Part shown: one piece after another, positions 48,204 to 58,744 of the stretch
How the letters are laid out: every line of letters starts with the position of its first letter
Numbering within the stretch: position 1 is the first letter of the stretch
Assembly: GCA_027924585.1 (NCBI GenBank)
Contig: BSBM01000592.1
Location: forward strand, 4,570,001 to 4,634,000
Reading direction: 5' to 3'
DNA: 64,000 bases
Source of the DNA: Larix kaempferi
Lineage: Eukaryota > Streptophyta > Pinopsida > Pinales > Pinaceae
Program-made: the position numbers and the translations under genes
Notes under the pieces: model-generated
Database searches by the model: none
What the model was told of the DNA's origin: nothing
The model's input: the letters and a program-made list of their open reading frames with translations, nothing else

Positions 48204-48214
48204 AAGTGGGAGAA
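48204..48214 (+). other. Copia-3 polypurine tract
   Basis: AAGTGGGAGAA sits directly before the right LTR. Confidence 0.85.
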
Positions 48215-48655
48215 TGTTGGGTATGTGTTATATTCTCTGCATGTATGTGAAGGGGAGAGTGTGCCTAACGATCCCTCCAGCAGGTCAATTCCATTTGGAA
48301 ATGACCGATACTCCATTTCCGATAGTAGGTTGTTTTCGTTTGCGAGTACAGTGAGCCAAAATTTTTGGGTTTTTTTGTTATTTTGGGGATTTTTCTAAAA
48401 ATATGTGATTTAATCTCGATTAAGGGATTGGGGTCTATTTACTAATCCAGCTTAACGGATTAGGGTATTGGATTCTGCGGAATACCTATATTGTATTGTG
48501 AGTGATTCGTATTGAGATAATGAGAAAATAGGAGGTGTGGCTCCAAGGTTTGTTGGTTTTCCCGGTTAAGGGTTTCCAGGGTAAATATCTGTAATGTAAT
48601 CTATGTTTTGCTTAAAAGAATCGGTATGCTTTGCTTCTCTACACAGGTTTAAAAC
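48215..48655 (+). repeat. Copia-3 3' LTR (about 441 bp)
   Basis: It matches the left LTR apart from an additional block at about 48,285-48,350. That block holds a hairpin (GGTCAATTCC / GGAAATGACC). Confidence 0.85.
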
Positions 48656-49023
48656 TTAGAAAAGTGAGACAAGTTGACATCCACATCACTGCTAATCACA
48701 GGATTCCATGTGTCAGGAGGGGTCCACTGACAACATATGTTGTCTTTTGGACGTGAATTTAAAATCCATTAAACCATTAAAAGAGGGTATTTTCAATTTT
48801 CAATGTTATTTGGTCTATATTGAAAAGTAATATCAAGCAACCTACGGTCTTACATACACTGTAGTGGTCCAGTTAGCACCGTATATAGAACACCGGAACT
48901 GGAGAGATTTTTCCCTATGGGTAAAACACTATACTGAAGCTTATATACTTTTAAAGATATATTTTACCCCCCAATAACATTGTAAAATCCATTTAACCCT
49001 ACTAGTTCATTAATTCACTCAAC
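48656..49023 (+). other. Flank upstream of the first coiled-coil region
   Basis: It is noncoding, with TATA-like words (CGTATATAG at about 48,879; TTATATACTT at about 48,940). No promoter can be asserted. Confidence 0.4.
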
Positions 49024-51560
49024 ATGGCTCATAGACCCAAAGATAAGCACCCTACGCCTAGATTTGCAAGAAATGAGCATATTATATACGACCATGATGT
49101 TGATGCTTTTGATACAGTCATCACAACCTCATACCTAAACACCAACACCGAGAATCTCGATCCCTAGCCATTGCAGGCCAAGACCCATGCCACTTATGGG
49201 AATCAAACCTGTCTAGAGTTTTTTTTCCACGTACTATATACTTCCCTGAATTTATGACATGGTGTTCCATCCAGTATTACACTCTAATACACGACTAATC
49301 ACCTATGAGGATGTTCCTAGAGAACAAGAGATGGTTACAATTCAGTCCTAGTATGAAAGTAAGACATTAGATTATATATGAAAATTATACTATCCTAAGA
49401 GTATATGGTTTGAGGAAGAGCCCTACAAACTTCCATCTTTCCTCACAACAAGAGTATTCTCCATGGAATACACAGGAGAAGGTCCATATCTAATATATGC
49501 ATTTCCTTAATTTCAAACACCAGATAACATTTTTGCTACCTAAGGAGATAGGACCCTTCCAAATAAGAGGATTGAATTCCATGTAGTATATGGAAGGATT
49601 CTTAAAATATATGAACTTTGAGAAATCAAACAAGGGGTCTTATGATCCTCATCGGGTTATTTCAAAGTTGATGGTAGCAAACAAAAATTCTCCCTATAAT
49701 TATGTGTCAAAACCTGAGTGGGAGAGAATTGCAAACCTGGAAATCTAGGAAGAGGTTTTGGAAGTTTAGAGAAAAATGAAAGAGTGGGATATCACAGAGC
49801 AACAAATAGGATAGAAAAGGGGATTTGAAGATATCCAAACAGACATGGGTATTGATGGATTTGAAGAGGGCCCTCAAGCTAAAAAGATAGAATAGAAGCA
49901 TAGGAAGGAGAGAAGGCATTAGAAGGGAAATATGATATTGATGAGCTAACAAGAGAGATTAATAAATTGATAAAACAACCATTAATTAGAAAAGAAGGGC
50001 CACTAGCCAAGTTCACCCATTACCCTTTTTAGATTTCACAGTACCTCAAGTGTTGCAGACATCATCCTCACTAGGCCTAGTGCAAGTAAAATCAAACCTG
50101 CAAAATAGATATAGGAGCATAAGGGAAATATTGGTCAATAATGTTAGACAACAAGTTGGAGTATCTGAGAAGAGACTACTAATTGTAGCAGAACATAAAA
50201 ATTTTACTCTGAGACTATCTTCTCTAGAACTCAAATTGCCAATTCCCTCTACATTTAGCGATTGGAGGGAAAATAAGTACAAGGTAGATTTCAATAAATT
50301 TGGGAAATTAGAAAAATTATATTTATACAGGATATATAGTGATATGATATGTAAAGAATTGGTACAGTTGGTTGCTACAGAAAGGAGGTTGAGATCATCC
50401 CTAGATAAATTTGAGCAATTATTGAAAGCATAAAGGGTGATTGTGAAAGAAAAACAAGTCAATATTAAAGAGCTTGAAAGAAAAATTATAGCCTTAGGGG
50501 TTAATCCAGAAAAACCTTCTCATGCTAAGTCACTATTGTAGAAAAAATACAATGAGATTACCCATCTCAAGAAGTAGTTGAATATACCTGGAGCTCATCC
50601 CAATCAAACTTTTAAACTAAGGAAGGAACAAGAAGAAAATGAGCAGATCTATGACATCATGTTGAAATTCAAGGGCTTGGAAGAGGAATATCATAGTAAA
50701 ATAAATGATCTAGAGCTCCAAGTTTCTTCTTTGAAGCTACAGAAAACTTCCTTGCATACAGATCTTATTCCACCAGCCTCACCCCTTAGCTTACAAGAGG
50801 TAAATCAACATATAGGATAGGAAGAACAAAGTGCAAAGGAGTATGAAAATAAAAATACAGCTCATGTGGTAATATATTTTATGGAAGAGGACACTTCATC
50901 TCAATAACCATATAATAGAGAAATCAGATTTAAAGAACTAGAAGTTGAATTAAGCCAAAAGGATAACCGAATTTTGGAACTAGAGAATGAGGTCAGTGAA
51001 AAGGAAGATAAAGTTAATGATTTGGAAGCTGAAATAAATGAGCTAAAAATTCAGATCACTAAGTTGCAATTAGATGTGGAAGGAGATCCATTTCAAGAAG
51101 AACAAAAAAATCCCTGTGGGATAAAATAGCACAGTTGTTCCTAAAAAAGTGGGATCATTGTGATGTAGTTCAAGATTAGTTGGAAATGGCCAAATCAGCT
51201 CAAGAAGTGAAAAGAGTGGAAAAGGAGCTAGGAAAAATTCCTAAGAAAGCATAACAAATAATCAAATATCTAAATAGTAGGACCAAAAGGAAATTGGAGA
51301 ATTTCAAATAGCCAATAGAACCCAGTTGATCAAGATAGACATACAGATAACCATGAAGCAAACATTGCTAAAAAGGACTCAAGGTAGTATAAAAGCACTA
51401 ACTGATAAAATAAATACCTTCAAGGGCCTTTTTAATGATGTCACAAACTTAGGATTACCACATCCATGCGATGGAAATGGAAAAATATATCCATAAGAAG
51501 AATATAAATCCAAGTTGATCCCAAAGAGAGATGAATATTAAGTCTCTTGCAGAAGGCCTT
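49024..51560 (+). pseudogene. Unrecognised decayed coding region, coiled-coil carboxyl half
   Basis: From an ATG at 49,024 (MAHRPKDKHPTPRFARNEH) the same phase can be followed, with stops and local shifts, to about 51,130 and in other phases to about 51,560. A globular part includes IWFEEEPYKLPSFLTTRVFS and YTGEGPYLIYAFP (shifted frame, about 49,400-49,510). A cleaner stretch at 50,050-50,433 has ILVNNVRQQVGVSEKR and LELKLPIPSTFSDW. The distal half is heptad-like and Glu/Lys/Leu-rich (FKELEVELSQKDNRILELEN, EIN-ELKIQITKLQL, about 50,925-51,080). I recognise no domain. It could be an extra frame of a retroelement or an old host-gene copy. It does not look homologous to the coiled-coil region at 53,008. 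Confidence 0.55.
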
Positions 51561-51646
51561 TTTCATACTTAGTTCTGAGAGAGCAAGTCCTTAAGTTCAT
51601 TTTTTCTTAAAGTAAAACTCAGATTTCCTAGCCAAAATGGTGGCCC

Positions 51647-52232
51647 AACTCGCCAAGCTGAGCCGCAACGGTCGGCCTCTTTTGTTAAGTTTTTAGCCTT
51701 CCCTGTTTCGGCGCAACTCATTGAGTCGCGCCGCAACAGGCGGACGTTTTTGCTAAGTAGTCTTGTTTCGGACAAACTCACCCAGTTCCACCGAAACGGT
51801 CGCACAAAATCACCCAAACCTTCCGAAACGCGACCCTTGTTGCCTTGTCTTTCCTCAGTTCTATGTTGCAGCGAATCTCGCTGAGTTGTGTCGACATAAT
51901 CGACGGCCCTTTGTTGTTTTCATCAAAGCTTCTATTGTGCCCAAACTCAGAGTTTTGGCCCGAAATGGTCGGCGTTTCATTTAAAGTCTTGGGTGCCTCG
52001 GGGCGTTTCGGTGGAACTCAACAAGTTATTTCGAAACCATCGCCTGCTGACCGCGAGAGCCGCTGTTAGAGTTAGAGGAATAGAGGTGACCGAAAAAGCT
52101 CAAGGAGAAGAGATGAAACAAGGCAGTGAGTGGCTAAAGTGTAATCTTGCGCCAATCTCACCGAAACCCGTCGGCCCGTTGCGCGATTACTTAGCCAACC
52201 CTGCCGACACTATCGCTCCAACTCACTGAGTT
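51647..52232 (+). promoter_or_regulatory. Array of dyad-symmetric repeats upstream of the 52.35-kb TATA box
   Basis: Seven AACTC-N-AGTT half-site pairs start near 51,647, 51,715, 51,775, 51,874, 51,944, 52,015 and 52,220. Three of them (51,705-51,737, 51,765-51,797 and 52,005-52,037) extend to a 33-bp dyad of the form GTTTCGG-N3-AACT-N5-AGTT-N3-CCGAAAC with zero to two arm mismatches. Spacing is mostly 60-71 bp. The block is GC-richer than its surroundings. Confidence 0.75.
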
Positions 52233-52339
52233 ATTCTGTTTTTTACGGTTATGAATTAATGCCACGCGGCACTGAAAAGACACTGGTCCCCTCTCCATAA
52301 TGGCGTTTTTAATGCCCCACTTACCCGGTTAATTGCTCA

Positions 52340-52345
52340 CACGTG
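52340..52345 (+). promoter_or_regulatory. G-box CACGTG
   Basis: CACGTG in the context ACACGTGCC lies about 15 bp before the TATA box, a common plant bZIP/bHLH binding site. Confidence 0.6.
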
Positions 52346-52354
52346 CCATATTTC

Positions 52355-52363
52355 TATATATAG
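52355..52363 (+). promoter_or_regulatory. TATA box of the coiled-coil transcription unit
   Basis: TATATATAG sits at the edge of a GC-richer block, about 140 bp before a good splice donor and 650 bp before the reading frame. Confidence 0.65.
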
Positions 52364-52496
52364 AAAGTGGGATTTTGGGTTGTTTATTGTTGTTTTTAAT
52401 CTTTTTCGAAACTCCGTTTGAGGTCACCACAGCCATCCGACGACATCCAGGTCTGCAGTTCTGTCAACTGCATCGAACCCAATCGTCCGCCACCAG

Positions 52497-52995
52497 GTAA
52501 GTTAACCTCTCAAGCTCTTGCTATCGTGTTTTAGTGGTTAAAAATTTTTGTTGTTCTTATTGAAACTTGTTCGACAATCCTTCGTCGCGGCCACCTTTAT
52601 CCATGTTGGAGTTTTATTTTGTACCCGGTTAATCTTTCCTGAATCTTTCTAAGTAACCCCACTAGACCTTGTTCCCTATCATAGCAAGCCTGTTGTCCTA
52701 CTTGCGTCTTTCCCGACCCTGTGTTTTTTAACAGAACAACCAAGCTTTTTAACGGCATGGTCTCACTCTCTCGAGTCGACCTGAAAAGGAAAACTAGCCC
52801 TGCCCCTGGTTATTTTTTTAATTAACGTTGGCTTAGCATGTACATTCATAAATTGTTGCTTGAAGTTTGTTTGAAACATAATATCATTGCTCTCTTTCCT
52901 AGGATATGCTTGTTGTTTTGATAAATCTTGGTTCAAAGCTTAAATGTTATTTTCTAGTTTGATTAGTTTTTCTACTCATGCATGGTCGCTATCAG
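52497..52995 (+). other. Likely 5'-UTR intron (499 bp)
   Basis: The donor is CACCAG|GTAAGTTAACC and the acceptor CGCTATCAG|GTTTGAAG, 12 bases before the ATG at 53,008. The interior is T-rich, as plant introns are. Leader introns are common in plant genes and some retroelements. Confidence 0.6.
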
Positions 52996-53007
52996 GTTTG
53001 AAGCACA

Positions 53008-55400
53008 ATGCTGAAAGGTGGCAAGAGGAAGTCAAAAATGTCTGAGGCCAAATTAGTTGGCGAAGCAATTCTAGAAGCAATATTCGAAACATTATACGAA
53101 GATACCAATCCAATTGTGGGCATTGCTCTTGAATTCAAGTGGGGAGAGCTGCATCACATGATAAGAAATCAGGATATTCCTAGATCAATCCTGGAGGAAA
53201 TGTACCTGTACCAAAACATTAGAAGCTCTAGCATAACTAAAGCAGCCACGCACCCAGAACTCTTTCCCTGCTCAGAAGTTATCGGATGGATCCTAGCACA
53301 TGCAAACGCTGAATCGAGAGTCTTATCTGACAGTAAAGGAGAGGTGTTTTCCTTGTTCCACCTAGCCCATATTTTGGCATCCTACAAGTTTCCCCATCCT
53401 CAACAGTTGTTTAACGACGCTTGGCTTGAGAGTCTCAACATGGATTACATGGAAATGGCCAAAATGTTGTTAATTCAAGGCAAGTAGTTGATTCTGAAGG
53501 AGAGTGATGGATATGAAGTTCAAGTGCTAAGACCTCCTTTTAGAATCATTGCCCTCATGCTAAGTAGAATTTTTGGCAGAGCTGATGGAACCATTTATAA
53601 GTTGCATTGGATCCCTTTAATCCACTATGTAGCCTTAAAAGGAACTGTTTTCAATTGGGCGGACATCCTCTCAGACAATCTGTCGACAGCCGTAGCTACA
53701 GCCAAGGAAGGGTTGGTCCAAAGGACGTCAGAATTCTATATGTCGTTATACCTTATAGATTGCATTCTGTCAAGACATCCTTTCCCGAGGTTAGGATGCA
53801 TTTGGAGCAAGGCTGACACCCCAATTTATACCGCTTATAAGATCCTGTGGGCCCAAAACTAAAAGAAACATTACAAGGCCATATGTGAAGAGTTCATCAT
53901 GCCTTTGTATGAACTGATGTTCAATAAAGATCCCAGTTGCCTATCTTAGAATGCAATGGCAGTCATGGAAAATTATGGTGATTTCTATCTTTCGGAAGAG
54001 GGCACATAAATAAGAATGTATGGAGGTTCCAAACCACCATCTCTCCTGCCTAAGTATGCTACTCATTTTATGGTCCATAAGGAGCCAGTAAGACAGGTTT
54101 TTATAGATGGAGTTGGCAGTTTCCTAAAAAAAGTTGAAGAAGGCCTCTTTCCTGACACTTCCCTTCTATGTTGGAGCTTACAAGTTCTCGAAGGCCAAAT
54201 CAGCTGAAGACTTTGTTCAAGAATTGAGAGATTTTCACTTTGGGGAGATGATTTTCATGAAAAAATGACAGCCTCAATAAGGCTGCAAACCATTGCAGAG
54301 AATTTAATGCACATTTTGAATATGCACACTACCATGATGAGGATGAAGAAGTGATTAAAGGGGTCAGAAATATGACCAAACTCGAAAGGTGCCTTCACCT
54401 CAAGAGTGGAGATGGCTCTAGCTCCACTGCAGCCCAAGCTGTTAAGGAAGCAGAATTGTGAAGAAAAAGAGAAGAAGCCAAAGCTCTAATGAAGGAAGAG
54501 CAAAGGCTCAAGGAAGAGGTTGAAAGGCTCCAAAGGGAAGCAGTAGAAAGAGCGCGGAAAGAGCAGGAAGACAGGCTTTGAGAAGCAGAAGCTAAAAGAC
54601 ATCGAGAGGAGGAGTTAGAGAAGATCAGAAAGGAAGAAGCCTCCAACATGCAAGAGGAAAGAGAAGCAGTTCAAAAGCAGCTGAAGGCCGAAGAAGAAGA
54701 GAGACAGCTGAAGGCCGAAGAAGAGGATAAATCCAAAAAAGATGCACAAGCAGAGAGCCCAAACATGCAGGACATGGACATAGACTCATCCCAAGTGACT
54801 CAAAACCCAACCATGGAAGATGACTTCCCCATAGGAGAGCTTCCACTCGTCCCTTTTACCCCATCAAAGAGTCACACTGTGACCCAATGGGACAAATTTT
54901 TTTTTGATAAGAAAATGAAATCCATTGTTCGGAAGATAGAGACAAGGATGAAGAAACCCTTCCAACCGGACATCGTCACCAAACAAGCAACCACTGTCAT
55001 GCAAGGCAAGCAGAGTGTTCCCGATTTTATGGCATCTGCCACTGTAGCCGTTGCCAAGGCAAGTGAAGACAATTTCCACAAGCTGGTAGGTGATGTGGAA
55101 TCAGGCAAGAAGAGGGCACGCAGGTTGCAGCTTACTCTGGTAAAGGAGTAGGCATATAGAGAATTAATGGTAAATAAATATGATTCCCTTGTAGCAGAAC
55201 AAAGAGAATTTTCAAGTAAGTATCAGCGCCTGGAAGAAGAAAGGGAAGCCTTGACAGTACAGATGATGATAGTGGAAGGAGAGAAGAATGATCTCGAGGC
55301 CAAGACCATTCAGTTGGAAGAAGAGAAAGAGTTGATGACAGAAAAACTAGAGCTGGAAAACAGCAAGGCAATTGATCTGAGCCCCTTTCATGAGCAGTCC
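53008..55400 (+). pseudogene. Unrecognised ~800-residue coiled-coil protein, decayed
   Basis: The frame begins MLKGGKRKSKMSEAKLVGEA. An amino-terminal mostly helical region (to about 54,200) keeps one phase through stops at 53,485, 53,860, about 53,947 and 54,007. It has segments such as EMYLYQNIRSSSITKAATHP, WIPLIHYVALKGTVFNWAD and YLIDCILSRHPFPRLGC. After frameshifts near 54,170 and 54,290 a long Glu/Arg/Lys-rich coiled coil follows (EEQRLKEEVERLQREAVERA), then an acidic linker, a conserved-looking block (TQWDKFFFDKKMKSIVRKIE) and a second coiled coil (QRLEEEREALTVQMMIVEGE). The layout resembles coiled-coil accessory frames of some plant transposons, but I cannot name a family. Its end is probably cut by the LTR starting near 55,400. 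Confidence 0.6.
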
Positions 55401-56134
55401 TGTGACATACTTGTAGCTAGGGTTTTACCCCTAGCTTGTGCCAATGAGCACCTACTAAGGAGAATGGACTCCTTAGTAGCAGTTCAGTATATTAAACTAA
55501 TTATGCAATAAACAAAAAATTAAATTATTTCTAATACAAGCATGAAGCATAAACATCAAAATGAAAGAATGTCTTTGTATTGATGTTACCTTGAGTGTCA
55601 AGGTTGGTGAAGCCCTTTGCAGTGTCCAAGAGGATGCTCCAAGCTTCTGAATGCTCCTTCTCCTTCTCCAATGTTGGGGGATGGGCCAAAGGTGGCTCTC
55701 AAGGTGAAAATAGTTCAAAGGTGAACTAGGGTTTCGAGAGAGATTTTGGCAGAGTAAGGGTGCTTGTGATTGTGGATGTGGAATAAGGGATCTCCATCAC
55801 CTATTTATAGTTTTTTGGTGGTGGAGTGCTGACCCATGGTTTTAGGAAACACATGGTTTTCGGCAGCTGTATAGGGTTTTTTCCTCCTTTTCCTCATTAT
55901 TTTATATTTTTATTCCCTTTTTAGGGGATTTTTGCTATTTTTGGAGGAAAAGGGGGTTTTTTAGCCTTTTTAAGGCTATTTTGATGGTTTTGTGGCCTTT
56001 TGGAGGCATTTTAGGCCTTTTGGAGGCTTTTTAATGGGATTTTTTGGGATTTTTAAGGGAAAAATGGTAGGAAAATGGACAAATGAGCCATATAATGTGG
56101 TAATGAGGTAGTGAACACTTTTTGGGTGTTAACA
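55400..56134 (-). repeat. 3' LTR of the gag-protease element (outer edge approximate)
   Basis: The inner end GGGTGTTAACA at 56,134 abuts a polypurine tract. A minus-strand TATA box (TATAAATAG, about 55,802-55,810) lies inside. The left edge is inferred from the loss of the coiled-coil frame and a TGTGAC at about 55,394-55,402. The partner LTR lies beyond 64,000. GGCCTTTTGGAGGC repeats occur near 55,990-56,030. Confidence 0.65.
55415..55434. repeat. Hairpin near LTR edge
   Basis: GCTAGGG, a six-base loop and CCCTAGC form a perfect seven-base stem. Confidence 0.7.
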
Positions 56135-56147
56135 GATTGCCCCCTGA
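56135..56147 (-). other. Polypurine tract of the gag-protease element
   Basis: The minus strand reads CAGGGGGCAATC just before the 3' LTR. Confidence 0.75.
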
Positions 56148-56280
56148 TGTGCGAGGTCAGGAGCTAATCGTATGGCCGATGGACATCATAAGTCATGAAT
56201 GGTTTTCCTAGGGAGTGGAGAGAAGAGAAGAAACAAACTGGAGCCCGGAACAACGATCCCGAACAACTGCAAGAACTAAA

Positions 56281-56540
56281 AGTACATAACCTCAATAAAG
56301 GATGAGGAATCATCTGATCATATGGACGAGGCGGGCATTCCCATGCTCGTATCAGGATATAACATAATAACAACAATGGGGTCCAAAAATGGGGACCTGA
56401 AATATACATGACCTCAAATACTGACTGAGGAATAATCTCAATATATGGACGAGGCGGGCATACCCATGCTCGTATCAAGATACATAAATATAACTGTAAG
56501 GCCCGAAAAAAGGGGGACCTGTAAGATACATGACCACTGT
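56281..56540. repeat. Tandem repeat A (123-bp period, two full copies)
   Basis: Copies at about 56,281 and 56,404 share GGACGAGGCGGGCAT and CCCATGCTCGTATCA. A third partial copy begins near 56,527 with TACATGACC. Confidence 0.88.
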
Positions 56541-57497
56541 GTACATCATAAGAGTCCAGAGGGGACACAAATCTGGGACATACTGCTGAGTGGATCATGT
56601 GTGAACTGCAGAACTGGTGCACCGGAACAATCAACAGTGCTACTGAGTGTGGTGCCAGAGGAACTAATGAGCTGCTGGATCATAGTGACTGGGGTCATAC
56701 TCTCCATGGTACACTGAACTGGAACTGATCTGGAACTGAAACTGGGTACTCAAGGAAGTACGAAACTGGATGGCTTCCGAATACAAACGCCAACGCAGCC
56801 CGGACATCCACGGGAACATACAACTGGGCGTTCCGAAGTGACTCACCAATGTGCTAGAGTCGGGGGAAATCCGGGGTCTTCGACTAAAAACTGATGGGAT
56901 ATAATCCTACGCGATCCTCAACGATGCGATCAAGGTGCTGAAGTCGAGCATGTGAGGAACAACCACTCGGAGAGGCAATGATGTCTCCTCTCGGAATGAT
57001 CCGTAGGCACCTACCACAGATGGTGATAAGTCCAAGGCGTAGGGACCTCTGGGCCTATCCTCTGGAATAGGGGAGCTGTCGTCGACAGAGGGAGACCTGC
57101 CCCTATCAAGGCAATGATGTGTCCTTGACAGGAGCGCGAGGTACAAGACCGAAATGTGATAGTACTGATGGCAGAACTGATAAAGTGCGGGGGGACAACT
57201 GGGCAAGTAGAGTGGGTGGACTCAAACTTCCTTTGTTCAGAGTATGATAATGACGATGATCTGGCAGCATATGAAACTGACTGAGGGGAAAGGGATCATA
57301 GCTGTAATGGATCTGGGAGGATAACTGGCTGAGGGAGACTCAAGCTGGTGTAAAATGGCAGGGGACTGCAGAATACTCTGAACAAAGGCGACCTGATTGG
57401 GGGTGCTGCCGAGATGATCGATCATAGTGCCATGAGGCACGGGAAGAGACTTCTTCATGGGTTGAGGAACTAGAAGAAGTGAGTGGAGAAAATGATA

Positions 57498-57690
57498 CTG
57501 TCGTGTGGATTTTACGAGCCCAGGACAGTTCATGCTCGTGGTGGCTTTCAATTTTAAGGAGTCTGAAAGCGATAAGAAGACTCTGAAATGATGGAATGGT
57601 ACTATCGTGTGGATTTAACGAGCCCAGGACAGCGCATGCTCGTGGTTGCTTTCAATTTTAGAGAGTCTGAAAGCAAGTAAGAAGACTCCA
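57498..57690. repeat. Tandem repeat B (102-bp period, two copies)
   Basis: Copies anchored at CGTGTGGATTT (57,504 and 57,606) include ACGAGCCCAGGACAG, CATGCTCGTGG and GAGTCTGAAAGC. CGAGC and GCTCG form an inverted pair in each unit. Confidence 0.88.
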
Positions 57691-57784
57691 GGGGGTTGCT
57701 TTTTCGTAGATTTAGTCTCCAAGGCCCAAAGAAGCATAAAAGGATGCAATGAAGAACTCTTCTAGCCGGTGTGACTAGAGTATT

Positions 57785-57985
57785 CCTTTTTCGTAATTAG
57801 TCTACCAGGTCCGGAAAAGGGTTAAACTTATACCAGATAGACGCCCTTTCAGGTACTTTAACGAGCATGAAAGGAAGCAAGATTGCTCGGCGATCTTTTC
57901 ATTCTTTTAGGAGTCAGAAAAGAGCTTAACGGAAACTCCCTAAGTGCCTTTTTCGTAAAGGAGTTGTCCGGCCCGAAAAAGGGAT
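57785..57985. repeat. CTTTTTCG/CGAAAAAGG hairpin pair, two copies
   Basis: At about 57,786 and 57,949, CTTTTTCGTA is followed within 40 bp by CCGGAAAAGGG or CCGAAAAAGGG and then TAAA-TTATACC. Each can fold into an eight- to nine-base stem. Confidence 0.75.
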
Positions 57986-58186
57986 AAAATTATACCGAAC
58001 AAAAGGAATGGCCAGGCAAGGAGGAAGTGTTCAATCAAGGTTGAGTAATGATGACCAAGAACGAGGGTAGGTGGGAACACTGATGGACCTCCTTGCGGGG
58101 TAGATGAGATGGTGGCAAAATAATCGAGACATTTGCAGTATGACAGGAGTGAATGGCTCATGTAAAAATGTGGAACAATCCGACAG

Positions 58187-58630
58187 CGGCCGATGTGGCG
58201 CGCAAACCGAGGCAGCAAGGTGTTGGGACACAATGTTGAAATTGTACCAGGTGAGAGCGAGAAATGATCTCAAGCATCATCACGAGCTTGGAAAAATGAA
58301 TCCGGCGATATAAAGGATGTCAAAAACGGGTAACGGCCGATGTGGCACGCAAACCGAGGTGACGGGGGCATTTTGAAAAATGCCCAGAAAATCTGGAGGT
58401 GAGAGCGAGAAATGATCTCAAGCATCATCACCAGCTCGGAAAAATGAATCCGATGATATAAAATATGTGAAAAACGGAGAACGGCCGATGTGGCACGCAA
58501 ACCAAGGCGACTAGTGGCGTCTGGACACAATGTTGATATTGGTCCAAGTGAGAGCGAGAAATGATCTCAAGCATCATCACGGGCACGGAAAAATGAATCC
58601 GGCAGTGCAAATGGTGCGAAAAACGGAGGT
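58187..58630. repeat. Tandem repeat C (147-149-bp period, three copies)
   Basis: Copies start at CGGCCGATGTGGC at 58,187, 58,334 and 58,483. Shared blocks are CGCAAACC-AGG and GTGAGAGCGAGAAATGATCT. The second copy contains a GGGCATTTT/AAAATGCCC hairpin. Confidence 0.9.
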
Positions 58631-58744
58631 CATAAGGACTCCGAAATGGTCAAAGGAAAGAACTATGCGTATCAAATCAAATCTACAAGTGATATGTGAC
58701 CTCAAAAAATGGTTGAGATCACAAGTGTGAAAAAGTGAGCAGGG

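Larger units (their letters stand above)
43678..48655 (+). mobile_element. Copia-3: decayed Ty1/copia element
   Basis: LTRs starting TGTTGGGTATGTG flank a primer-binding site, gag-pol in copia order and a polypurine tract. The right LTR has about 60 bp not present in the left one, and I could not confirm a target duplication. The gag to early RT part keeps one frame with stops; frameshifts occur later. Confidence 0.88.

Noticed and set aside
43673-48665. AAAGA or AAAAG as copia-3 target duplication
   Set aside because: The right LTR edge is uncertain and no exact five-base match abuts both edges.
56164-58610. Several minus-strand frames of 80-156 codons
   Set aside because: They follow the tandem repeats and hairpins of the element's noncoding tail and show no domain, so I regard them as chance.
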